The notes below the pieces were generated by a model. That model was not told the origin of the DNA. It worked only from the letters and a program-made list of their open reading frames with translations, and searched no databases. A stretch of DNA of 64,000 nt. It comes from a virus. Position numbers and translations under genes: made by a program. Below are positions 7,925 to 16,200 of the stretch, in pieces (the stretch's first letter is position 1; every line of letters starts with the position of its first letter). The stretch is taken from positions 1 through 64,000 of the IMG/VR virus record IMGVR_UViG_3300031957_003366. The stretch is one strand, 5' to 3'.

Positions 7925-8303
7925 CTGGTCTCCATCCTTCTTTCCACCTTTCTTCTCTTCCTTCAATCCACTGAATGTAACATTTGAAACAAGAATCCCA
8001 TTTGGTTTTACAAGTTTCGTCTCTCAGGGTCTTGATCTGCGAAGAACAAGTGGGACATTTAGTTTTGCTTTCTTTACTAAGTAGTCTCTTTGTAATAAAA
8101 AATCCTTTTTGTTCTTCTAGTGTCTCGGAGTCATTAGATTGGATTTTTTGAGCCAACTCTTTTCGCTGCTCTTTATAATCTTTTTCTTTTTCCTCGTCCC
8201 ATCCGCTTTGAGGTGTCTTGATTGTCTCTTCACCCCATCGCTCTTTGATTGCTTTTTCTAGTTTTGCTATTTCGTTTAGTTTTTTTTCATCAAGTGGGAG
8301 CAT
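7896..8303 (-). CDS. Zinc-ribbon hypothetical protein
   Basis: The ATG at 8303 is preferred because AAAGG lies six bases upstream; a TTG further upstream would add seven residues. The 135-residue protein has a charged helical N-terminal half, then FFITKRLLS and a zinc-binding C-terminal half with CPTC, an isolated Cys in ETCKTKW, and CFKC, then IEGREERWKEGWRP. Two CxxC pairs with about 20 residues between them suggest one bound zinc ion. Similar FxTKRLLS / CFKCYIQ proteins occur, as far as I remember, in marine T4-type phages without a known function. It overlaps both neighbours by a few bases. Confidence 0.7.
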   Translation of the reverse strand: MLPLDEKKLNEIAKLEKAIKERWGEETIKTPQSGWDEEKEKDYKEQRKELAQKIQSNDSETLEEQKGFFITKRLLSKESKTKCPTCSSQIKTLRDETCKTKWDSCFKCYIQWIEGREERWKEGWRPDENHKRKTS

Positions 8304-8724
8304 TGTATACCTTTTGTTTAGCAATAAATACGATTTCTTTTAAGTTTGGAGTTGTTTCCATACTATCTAGATCTTTTATAGAACACCATTTATAATCTGT
8401 GTGCTCTTTTCCGTCTAAGTGGATCTTACCTGAAAACTTGTTTGTTGTAAAGAAATAAACTCTATTCTTTTTTATAACGTTAGTATCAATAAGGTTTTTT
8501 GGATCTATTATCAGATTTGATTCTTCTTTTACTTCTCGGCAAGTTCCATCTTTTATGTCTTCGTCAACGTGAATGTGGCCGCCAACTGAGCACCACGCTC
8601 CCGGCATCCAAGGATCGTTGGGGCCTCTTTTCAGCGAAAGGAAATGATCTTTGTCCTTGAAGATAATAACGTGACCTGAGAACTTAGAGTCTTTTTTCAT
8701 TTTATTTATTTTGATCTTGATCAT
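8290..8724 (-). CDS. Nudix hydrolase
   Basis: The 144-residue protein contains a near-perfect Nudix box at residues 49-71: G-x5-E-x7-R-E-V-x-E-E-S-N-L, with Asn in place of the usual second Gly. The metal-binding Glu residues of REVKEE are intact. Nudix enzymes hydrolyse a nucleoside diphosphate linked to another moiety; the substrate cannot be read from the sequence. WMPGAWCSVGGH before the box is typical of the fold. The start at 8724 overlaps the upstream stop (ATGA), which supports translational coupling to the nucleotidyltransferase-fold gene. Confidence 0.88.
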   Translation of the reverse strand: MIKIKINKMKKDSKFSGHVIIFKDKDHFLSLKRGPNDPWMPGAWCSVGGHIHVDEDIKDGTCREVKEESNLIIDPKNLIDTNVIKKNRVYFFTTNKFSGKIHLDGKEHTDYKWCSIKDLDSMETTPNLKEIVFIAKQKVYNAPT

Positions 8725-9554
8725 TGGGACAAGGACATCATTAGGTCATAGGAGTCAGATCTATACTGAGCCAATTGATCAATGTATCCTTGCTTGCGAA
8801 GAATCTTGAAAGCAATGTTTTCTGGTGAGTAAGCGCCCTCTCGTTGAAGGCCGGCTTTTCTCATTCTTTTGAGTTTTGCGAAGATGCGTACGGCTTGTCG
8901 TTTTGCCTCAACAAACTTTTCTTGGCTCATCAACTCTCGGACCAAGCCTATTTGATGCATAATCAAGTGCGCTTTCTTCATCGCAGAATCATAATCAAAG
9001 TCTCGGTCTTCTTTTCTTGGGCTCTTGATCCACTGATCTTTGGTTATTGAGTATACAGGGCGGTCTTCATCGTCGTATGCTTCGTCGACGTCCTCAATGT
9101 AGATCTCAACTTCGTGGCCAAAGATGGTTATGTTATGTTGCTCATTCCACACCAATCTACGAGAATTAAAAAGATCACGAACCAAGTCAATGTCTTGATT
9201 AACTTTGGAAAAATCGACCACAATGTGTAAGTCAACATCAGAATCAGGATGATAGTTGTACCCGGCCAGTGAACCAGTGAAGTAAATGTCTTCCACAGCG
9301 TCTGGGTCAATGTTGTGATCTCGAAGGAATGCATTTGCTATTCTTTTTAGTTTAAGTTTGACTTCTAGTTTTAGGTGGCCGTCTTCATTCCAGACCTTGG
9401 ATGATAAGCCGTCGTGTTGTTTGAAGGTTTCTTTGGACAAGACTGCCTTTCTTATCTCTTCTTTTTTTAGAGAGCGTTTATTTTTCTGTTCTTGCTGCAA
9501 AGCGCTTCTTTCTTTTGCTGCAGACTCAAATATTTTCCAAAACTGATTATACAT
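8721..9554 (-). CDS. Nucleotidyltransferase-fold protein
   Basis: The 277-residue protein has the polymerase-beta-type nucleotidyltransferase motif GSLAGYNYHPDSDVDLHIVV at residues 94-113, with the GS pair and the two metal-binding Asp residues of DVD (106 and 108). A third acidic strand (VEIYIEDVD) follows near residue 150. A Lys/Glu-rich helical N-terminus (1-75) and a helical C-terminus flank this core. Such enzymes transfer NMP to protein, RNA or small molecules; the target is unknown. It ends in an ATGA overlap with the Nudix gene, so the two are probably co-translated. Confidence 0.78.
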   Translation of the reverse strand: MYNQFWKIFESAAKERSALQQEQKNKRSLKKEEIRKAVLSKETFKQHDGLSSKVWNEDGHLKLEVKLKLKRIANAFLRDHNIDPDAVEDIYFTGSLAGYNYHPDSDVDLHIVVDFSKVNQDIDLVRDLFNSRRLVWNEQHNITIFGHEVEIYIEDVDEAYDDEDRPVYSITKDQWIKSPRKEDRDFDYDSAMKKAHLIMHQIGLVRELMSQEKFVEAKRQAVRIFAKLKRMRKAGLQREGAYSPENIAFKILRKQGYIDQLAQYRSDSYDLMMSLSQ

Positions 9555-9555
9555 T

Positions 9556-12192
9556 TTATTTCTCTTTGCTTAAAAAGGATCGCAAGACTTTTTTTCCGTT
9601 TAGATACCACACTTTTTCTCCGTTGGCCCTTTCAACAGCAGGGCCATCTTCACGGTGCAACTTTCCGTTTAGATACCATTCTTTGCTTCCGCCGACCCAT
9701 TCACGAGCAGGGCCATCTTCACGGTGCAACTTTCCGTTTAGCCACCATTCTTTGTGTCCGCTGGTAGACTCAACAGCAGGGCCATCTTCACGGTGGCGCT
9801 TTCCGTTTAAATGCCATTCTTTGCCATCTGGGCCTTGGCTAAACTCACGTCCGTCGCCAAGCTTCTTGTAAACGTATTTTGATATCTCTTTTTGGATTTC
9901 TTGACCAAACGCTTCTTTTGCAGGTTTGATCAAGGAGATTAGTTTGGCCTTTTTGCCATCATTAATAACCATGTCTCTTTCGTCCATAAACTGGTCAGTT
10001 CCAAAGTGGATTTGATATTTTTCATCTTTATGATCTGGGTGTTTAGGGATGAAAATGATCAGCGGATCTTCGTCAGTGTGGTATTCTTCGTAGTAATCTA
10101 AGCCCGGCGCTGCGGTGCACCATTCTGTCCCTTTCCCTAGCTCACAAGCGGCCCCTTTGTTTGTTGGTATGTAGACAGTCCAGTTCTCGTCGTCAAGAAT
10201 AACCTTTTTTCCTTGATCGGCATCTAAATAAGATTTCTTATCAAGATGTGCTTTGATTTTCGGACGAGCCTCAGCAACTGTTTTAAGAAGACCTTCAAGA
10301 TCTAGCTTTTGAAGTTGCTTCTCTTCCATAAACGGCTTCTGTTGAAAGAAGAGCTCAAGCGCTGCGCTGTATTTTTCAGTGAGGGGTTTAGTCCAGGATC
10401 TGACCGAACCCAACGTTCCTTTCTTGTAAAGACCCAAGATCCATTGCAAGCCTTCGGCCCGATCGTTTTCTTGTATGTCTGTTGGGATAAAGTTCAAAAA
10501 AAGTTCTTGGAATCTTGGTGTTGCTAACCAACGTGCCCCTTTCTCCAGATCCCATTCTTCATTTCTAGCAGCTGCTTTCTTCATTTTCTTTGAATCAAAC
10601 TGCAACATTACTTGTTCCATTGAAACTTCGCTTAAAAGCCTGGTTGCCTCTTTCTCGATAAGCCCTTGTAAGCCTTCTTTGTTTATTTCTATGGCGGCAA
10701 GTTGTTTTTTGGCTGCTTTCTTGGTTTTGTGTGTTCCAAGACGATCGCCGCCTTTCTTTGGATAAACAACATACTCATCATCAACTTTTTTTATTGTTTC
10801 ATCAACAAGTTTTTTAGTTATTTGTTCAATAAGGTTTTTTATTGTTTCAGATATATTTTTTTGTTTAGTTAATTTTTCGACTTCTTGTTGTGAAACTTTT
10901 TTTCCGTTTAGATACCACCATTTGCCTCCGTTGGCATATTCAATAGCAGGGCCATCTTCACGGTGGAGATCTCCGTTTAGCCACCATTCTTTGGCTCCGT
11001 TGGTATACTCACGAGCAGGGCCATCTTCACGGTGCAACTTTCCGTTTAGCCACCATTCTTTGTGTCCGCTGGTAGACTCAACAGCAGGGCCATCTTCACG
11101 GTGGAGATCTCCGTTTAGCCACCATTCTTTGCGTCCGTCGGCCCTTTCAACAGCAGGGCCATCTTCACGGTGGATATCTCCGTTTAGATACCATTCTTTG
11201 CGTCCGTCGGCCCTTTCAACAGCAGGGCCATCTTCACGGTGCAACTTTCCGTTTAGCCACCATTCTTTGTGTCCGCTGGCCCTTTCAACAGCAGGGCCAT
11301 CTTCACGGTGGCGCTTTCCGCTTAGATACCAGAATTTGCCATCTGGGCTTTGGCTAAACTCACGGCCGTCGTCAAGCTTCTTGTAAACGTATTTTGATAA
11401 GTTTTTTTGGATTTCTTGACCAAACGCTTCTTTTGCAGGTTTGATCAAGGAGATTAGTTTGGCCTTTTTGGGGTCACTGACGCCGATGTCTTCTTCGTCC
11501 ATAAACTGGTCAGTTCCAAAGTGGATTTGGTATTTTTCACCTTTATGATCTGGGTGTTTAGGGATGAAAATGATCAGCGGATCTTCGTCAGTGTGGTATT
11601 CTTCGTAGTAATCTAAGCCCGGCGCTGCGGTGCACCATTCTGTCCCTTTCCCTAGCTCACAAGCGGCCCCTTTGTTTGTTGGTATGTAGACAGTCCAGTT
11701 CTCGTCGTCAAGAATAACCTTTTTTCCTTGATCGGCATCTAAATAAGATTTTTTCTCAAGGTGGGCTTTGATCGCTGGCCGTGCTTTATCAACCACGTCG
11801 CCTAGCCTTTTAAGATCTAGTGCTTGCAGTTGTTTTTGTTCCATGAACCTTTTTTGTTGAAAGAAAAGTTCAAGATTAGATCTATGTTTATTTACAACTT
11901 CTCTGGTCCAACGCCTAATCGATCCAAGTTCATCTTTTTTATAAAGCCCCAAGATCCACTGCAATCCTTCTGCACGATCATTATCTTCAATGTCTTTTGG
12001 AATGAAGTTCAGAAAAAGTTCTTGAAAACTTGGTGTTTTTAGCCACCGCTCTACTTTCTCAGGTGTCCATCTTTCATTTCTTGCAGCTGCTTTCTTCATT
12101 TTCTTTGAATCAAGCTGCTGCATTACATCTTCTAGTTTTACTTCGTTAAGAAGTTCCAAAGTTATTTCTTCTATAACGTCTTTGATGCTCAT
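9556..12192 (-). CDS. Internally duplicated protein with 23-residue MORN-like repeats
   Basis: This 878-residue protein is made of two copies of one architecture. Each copy has a helical N-terminal part (SKKMKKAAARNE, then QELFLNFIP), a conserved middle domain with GAACELGKGTEWCTAAPG and YQIHFGTDQFMDE, and a string of 23-residue repeats of the form W-x-L-N-G-x-x-H-R-E-D-G-P-A. The first copy (about 1-430) has six full repeats, the second (about 515-878) three; both end in a half repeat, WYLNGKK. A linker (about 470-505) contains YVVYPKKGGDRLGTHKTKKA, a module I remember from other phage proteins. The repeats resemble the MORN variant, a beta-hairpin scaffold. Function unknown. The gene lies between the putative lysis pair and the nucleotidyltransferase; its ATG overlaps the upstream stop and has AGGAG upstream. 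Confidence 0.85.
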   Translation of the reverse strand: MSIKDVIEEITLELLNEVKLEDVMQQLDSKKMKKAAARNERWTPEKVERWLKTPSFQELFLNFIPKDIEDNDRAEGLQWILGLYKKDELGSIRRWTREVVNKHRSNLELFFQQKRFMEQKQLQALDLKRLGDVVDKARPAIKAHLEKKSYLDADQGKKVILDDENWTVYIPTNKGAACELGKGTEWCTAAPGLDYYEEYHTDEDPLIIFIPKHPDHKGEKYQIHFGTDQFMDEEDIGVSDPKKAKLISLIKPAKEAFGQEIQKNLSKYVYKKLDDGREFSQSPDGKFWYLSGKRHREDGPAVERASGHKEWWLNGKLHREDGPAVERADGRKEWYLNGDIHREDGPAVERADGRKEWWLNGDLHREDGPAVESTSGHKEWWLNGKLHREDGPAREYTNGAKEWWLNGDLHREDGPAIEYANGGKWWYLNGKKVSQQEVEKLTKQKNISETIKNLIEQITKKLVDETIKKVDDEYVVYPKKGGDRLGTHKTKKAAKKQLAAIEINKEGLQGLIEKEATRLLSEVSMEQVMLQFDSKKMKKAAARNEEWDLEKGARWLATPRFQELFLNFIPTDIQENDRAEGLQWILGLYKKGTLGSVRSWTKPLTEKYSAALELFFQQKPFMEEKQLQKLDLEGLLKTVAEARPKIKAHLDKKSYLDADQGKKVILDDENWTVYIPTNKGAACELGKGTEWCTAAPGLDYYEEYHTDEDPLIIFIPKHPDHKDEKYQIHFGTDQFMDERDMVINDGKKAKLISLIKPAKEAFGQEIQKEISKYVYKKLGDGREFSQGPDGKEWHLNGKRHREDGPAVESTSGHKEWWLNGKLHREDGPAREWVGGSKEWYLNGKLHREDGPAVERANGEKVWYLNGKKVLRSFLSKEK
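9580..9820 (-). repeat. 69-bp in-frame repeats, second set (three and a half units)
   Basis: Tandem units of 69 bp encode the 23-residue W-x-L-N-G/HREDGPA repeat at the C-terminus of the 878-residue protein. Units are similar but not identical, with variation clustered in the six to eight codons between GPA and the next Trp. There are no spacers, so this is not a CRISPR array. Edges are approximate. Confidence 0.85.
9859..10240 (-). repeat. Long direct repeat, copy 2
   Basis: This stretch is nearly identical to 11374-11755 over about 380 bp at a constant offset of 1515 bp (505 codons) without indels. It encodes the GTEWCTA/QFMDE middle domain of the second half of the 878-residue protein. 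Its conservation at DNA level is far higher than that of the flanking helical parts. Confidence 0.85.
10897..11337 (-). repeat. 69-bp in-frame repeats, first set (six and a half units)
   Basis: Six full 69-bp units and a terminal half unit encode the HREDGPA repeats in the first half of the 878-residue protein. Some neighbouring units share long identical tracts, consistent with expansion by unequal recombination or slippage. Edges are approximate. Confidence 0.85.
11374..11755 (-). repeat. Long direct repeat, copy 1
   Basis: This is the partner of 9859-10240, encoding the conserved middle domain in the first half of the 878-residue protein. The few differences I see are scattered, for example around the codons after QFMDE. 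Confidence 0.85.
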
Positions 12193-13034
12193 CTTCTTCT
12201 CCTGAAAGGCCGATACGCAATAGTCAAGCCGCCAATAACAGATTGGCTTGTTACATCATAAGTAGTATTCACACTGTAATCAAGCGTTCTTGTCTCTAGA
12301 TGAAGGGCCGGGCCAACTGCAAAAGTGCCTAAGCCGGCGTTTACAGCAATACCCACTCCAAACCTTTCATACCAACGTTCTCTTAGACGTCTGCTATTCA
12401 CGATAAGCTCGCCTATCTCTATTTCCAACCGGTTTGTTTGTTCGGCTGCAATGGCGCTCCACCCTCCATCTGGTCCTTGATTTAGCGCTAAGTCTAATAC
12501 AAAAGGACTAAGTTGAGATAAGGATAGTTCTGCGTGCGGAGGGTTGCTTTCCGTAAAACCCAAGACTCTATAACCTGAGTTTTCTAAGTCAAAGTCGACT
12601 CTTAGGTTTGGTATACCCTCAGTTTCTTCTGTTATTGTTGTGTTTGTTGTTTCTTCATCGCAACGATACTCTATAACAGTTGTGGTCGCAGTAGAGTCTT
12701 CATCATCACTGGTAAACTCAATCTTTTCTCTTAGTGTAGCATTTACTTGAGTTAGAAAAACTAACTTTCCTTCTAGTTCCTTGGCTGCGTCGTCAAGTCT
12801 GGTATTTTCTCCTAGAAGGTTGGCTATTTGTCTTTCTTTAAAGGATAGATCTTGTGCTAATCTAAACTCTACACCTTCCAAGATCTCGATTGATCCTTGG
12901 GCGGCAGCAAGGTCATTTTGCAGTTCGTTGATAAGGCTCTGGTTTTGCTTCTTGTTGAAGATTGAGCCAGCGGCCACCCCAAAGACGATCAAAAGAAGGG
13001 CAACTAAAAATATATCCTTAATGCTAAAGTCCAT
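12189..13034 (-). CDS. Membrane-anchored coiled-coil protein, possible Rz-like spanin
   Basis: The 281-residue protein has an N-terminal membrane helix (about 6-26, DIFLVALLLIVFGVAAGSIF), a long coiled-coil-like region (about 30-105), an acidic Thr-rich linker, and a beta-rich C-terminus with alternating Gly/aromatic residues (GIAVNAGLGTFAVGPALHLE and GGLTIAYRPF). This layout, inner-membrane anchor plus periplasmic coiled coil plus an envelope-facing end, is what an Rz-type spanin needs, and the preceding gene is a holin-like membrane protein. I found no lipobox partner. There is no SD before the ATG; it starts right after the upstream stop codons, suggesting coupling. An alternative is an envelope or virion protein. 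Confidence 0.6.
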   Translation of the reverse strand: MDFSIKDIFLVALLLIVFGVAAGSIFNKKQNQSLINELQNDLAAAQGSIEILEGVEFRLAQDLSFKERQIANLLGENTRLDDAAKELEGKLVFLTQVNATLREKIEFTSDDEDSTATTTVIEYRCDEETTNTTITEETEGIPNLRVDFDLENSGYRVLGFTESNPPHAELSLSQLSPFVLDLALNQGPDGGWSAIAAEQTNRLEIEIGELIVNSRRLRERWYERFGVGIAVNAGLGTFAVGPALHLETRTLDYSVNTTYDVTSQSVIGGLTIAYRPFRRRR

Positions 13035-13037
13035 TTA

Positions 13038-13256
13038 TTACGAGCGAAGTTTTGCTACTGCATCAACAGCAGCTTGTGAGCCGATAAAGATAGCAGTGAT
13101 CGTAACCCAGTCTGCAGATGTAAGATCAGCAAAGGCTAAAAGCCCGGTTGCTGTGATCCAAGCAAGAAACTTTCTGCTTATAGCCTTTTCTACAACTCTG
13201 TCTAGAAATCCTTTTTCAGTATTAACTGGTATACAGCTACAATTTTTACATGCCAT
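13038..13256 (-). CDS. Small two-helix membrane protein, holin-like
   Basis: The 72-residue protein has a Cys-containing N-terminus (MACKNCSC), a short basic stretch, and two hydrophobic segments (about 31-45, AWITATGLLAFADL, and 48-66, WVTITAIFIGSQAAVDAV). This size and shape fit many phage holin-like proteins; sequence alone does not prove it. An SD (AAAGGAG) and a putative late promoter element lie just upstream. It precedes the membrane-anchored coiled-coil gene by a few bases, so the pair may be a lysis cassette. No lysozyme gene is next to them; cell-wall hydrolase domains occur in the tail lysin at 47608-49950. Confidence 0.5.
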   Translation of the reverse strand: MACKNCSCIPVNTEKGFLDRVVEKAISRKFLAWITATGLLAFADLTSADWVTITAIFIGSQAAVDAVAKLRS

Positions 13257-13276
13257 TACTATTTCTCCTTTGTTAC

Positions 13277-13287
13277 TATAAATAGTT
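13277..13287 (-). promoter_or_regulatory. Candidate late promoter element (AACTATTTATA), lysis-like pair
   Basis: The coding strand reads TAACTATTTATAGTAACAAAGGAG, 20 bases before the holin-like start and immediately after the stop of the Mre11-Rad50 gene. Its first 14 bases from AACT match the element before 21022 exactly (AACTATTTATAGTAA). Assigned by recurrence. Confidence 0.55.
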
Positions 13288-16200
13288 AGACATTTACAAA
13301 AGCGTATCCCTCCTTCTTCTGGATTATTACTTCATCATCAACAATGTCTTTAAGAGAATCTAGGTGAGAAATAAGGAATACTGTTTCAAAGTTTTCACGA
13401 TACATTTGAAGGATCTTGATAAAGCCATCCATGTTCTCGGCGTCGAGTGCTGTTGCCGGTTCGTCCAGCACGGCAAAGTTTGGAATGGGCAAAGAAGAGA
13501 CATTTAGAAGCCCCAAGCGAATAGCTGTTGCGGCAATAGTCTTTTCTGCTCCTGATCCTAGTTCGATTGGTCTTGCGTCAAACTTTGAGTGCTTGATAAA
13601 AATGTTTAGTTTGTTTCCGTCTTCCTCAAAGAACACTTGGAAATCAACAACATCAGAAAGCACCTTCTCGATCTCTTCATTGATAACTGGAAGCATTTTC
13701 TTTGTTACATCATAAGGGATCCCGTTTGGATGAACACAACGCATAAAATAAACAAATGTAGAATAATCTTCTCTTGCTTTTTTGAGCTTTGCTTTTGTTT
13801 GGTTTGCTAAGTCAATCCTTGCTTTTGCTCCTGCCTCGTCTCCAAGAAGTTCTAAAAGGTCATCGTTGCAACTATCACAGTCGCTTTGAGTGTTCTTGAT
13901 TGTTCTAGATGTAACAGTTAGTTGCTCTTTGAGTTTTAAGATCTTTCTGATCTCTGCTTCGTTCTTTTCGTATGTTTCCTTCTTGGCCAAAAGGGCGGTC
14001 AAGGACATTTGAGTCATTTTTAGCTCCATTTCCTTGTTCTTGAGGCGGTTTTCGGTGTCTTCTTTGGCTGCTACAATGTTATCATACTTGTCTAGAAGAT
14101 CATTGACCTCATCAATGTTGAGTTTCTTGATTTCATTTTCACGTTCCTCTACATTGCCTTCCAAGCCTTTGATTGCTTGCTCAACAACATCAAAAGAGCC
14201 GACTGCTTCGTGGGCATCTTTGATGAAGCGGCAAGTGGGAAACTGATCGCCGCAAGGAACAGAAGAAAGTAGCCTTTGTTTGTCCTCTATGTCGGCCTTC
14301 TCCCGCTTTCTTTCTTTTAGCACTACTGTGAGGTCTGTAAGTTGTTTGAGTGTCTCAGAATGGACCTCCTTGCGTCCTAAGACCCTTTCTAGATCAAAGT
14401 CCTGAATAAAAGTCTCACACTGCTCAATACGAACTGAGATTTCTTTTATTTCATCCTCTAAGGTTGTTTTTTTAGATTCTAAGTTTTTGATCTCGTTCAA
14501 AACACTTTCAATGTCAATGTCGATCTCTTTCTGGGAATCTACTTGGTGCTGGATCTTACTCTTTTCTTGTTTGAGGCCATCTAAAATAACGTTTAGTTCA
14601 TTACAATGAAGCTTTACAGACAAAATCTTTTCTTTGAGCGTCTCAAGTTCTGCTTGCTCTTCCTCAATCTGAGCATCATAGTCAACACCTTCTAGCCCCT
14701 TTACCAAGGCACGCTTATCTTGTGAGATTTCTTTTGCTTTCTTGAACTTTTTATCTAAGATCTCAAGGTCAAGGAACTTTGCGAGGATTTCTTTGCGCTT
14801 TGTTGTACCTTCATTGATAAAGTTTAGTGAGTTCATCTGGGAAATCATTGACGTTAGTAGAAAGTCGTCTAGTGTTCCAAGGTAGCGGCGAATGTTTGCG
14901 TCGGTTCCGTTTCTTGTCTGTCCGTTTAGGCATTCGGTTTCACCGGTGACCGGATCAAACACAGAAAAGGTTAGATCTGTCTTTGCCTCAATACTTGCTT
15001 TACCATGTAAACGCTTGGTATACTTCTTTCCCTCACGTTTGATAGTAAAAACCTTGTCTCCAATAGAAAACTGAACCTCTCCTGTGGCGTGTTCTTTATT
15101 TTGGTTGATCAAATCAACGTTCTTACGCACCGACTTTGAGCTGGAATTGAAAATAGCGTATAGAATACTATCAATAATAGAAGACTTTCCTGAATAGTTC
15201 TTACCAAAGATACCAATAATACCATTTAGTTTCGCAAAGTCAATTGAGTTATCTTCTCCATAATTAAAAAGGTTGTCAAACTTAAATTTGTCTAGATTCC
15301 AATGAATGTTTCGCTTTGTTTCCTCGTCTTCGTTGATAAGAGTCGAGATCTGCTTATTTAGGGCGAAAACTTGTGCTAGTTGCTCTTTATCTAACTCATA
15401 ATCCGCAAGATACTCTTCCATTAGTTTTTCTTGGACCTTGGCGTCACGCATGTTCATTCTTTCTGCGTGTGCGGAGGTGGCTGACCCACGAGCGCCCGAA
15501 AACCGGTTGAGAAAAGCAACTGATTCAGGCTTGAACTTGGTTCTTACCACATCGGCAGCCTTTTTTAGGGTTGAGATCGGGTGATTGTGCTCTGAAATAA
15601 GGCGAACTCGGGCGCCTGTTGGGATACTAGTACCTCTTGGTAGTCTTCCGGTCTTTGTAAGCTTGATTGTGATGAAAGGCTTAGGGTTGGAGACAGGAAT
15701 GTGCTTACAAGTAAAACTTTCTTTGTCTTTAATGTCCCAAACAAGGAAGCCTTTGTCGTTTGACTCTCCAAAGTTCTGCTGGATTGTAGATCCTGGGTAT
15801 CGGAAGCGTCCGTGGTCGTCTAGTAGTTGGTTTGTCTTGTGAATGTCCCCAAAAAAGCCGTAATCAAAGTTCTCAAACGTTTCTAGATTCACTTCGCCCT
15901 CTAGAACCCATCCAATGTCTGTTTCAGACCCTCGAACAGCGCCGTGGTGTAGGGCAATGTTGATAAAGTCCTGATCGGGCTCAAGATTCCAGTTGGCTTG
16001 GTCATCAAAAACGCACATAGCGTGTAAAACAAACTTTTCTGAGAGGTTTACTTGCTCATAACCCTTGAAAAGATGTAGATCCGGGTGTTTTAGGTTCTGA
16101 ACGATGGGAGTTAGGGCATCTTGGCGTGCTGAGTTCTTTAGATTTCCATCGTGGTTGCCCAAAAGAACATAAGTTGGCGCAATATCAGCCAAACTTGATA

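Noticed and set aside
7925-7966. Longer N-terminus for the gene ending at 7370
   Set aside because: The extra 14 residues are Lys/Gly-rich, overlap the upstream zinc-ribbon gene by 71 bases and lack an SD; the internal ATG has GGAG at the right distance.
9580-11337. Regular repeats that could be mistaken for a CRISPR array
   Set aside because: Units are directly adjacent, 69 bp, in frame and coding; there are no unrelated spacers and no leader.
10922-11386. Plus-strand open frame of about 154 codons with Ser/Pro/His-rich repeats
   Set aside because: It is the antisense of the 69-bp repeats; repeat periodicity in threes keeps the other strand open. No SD or promoter, and it lies wholly inside the 878-residue gene.
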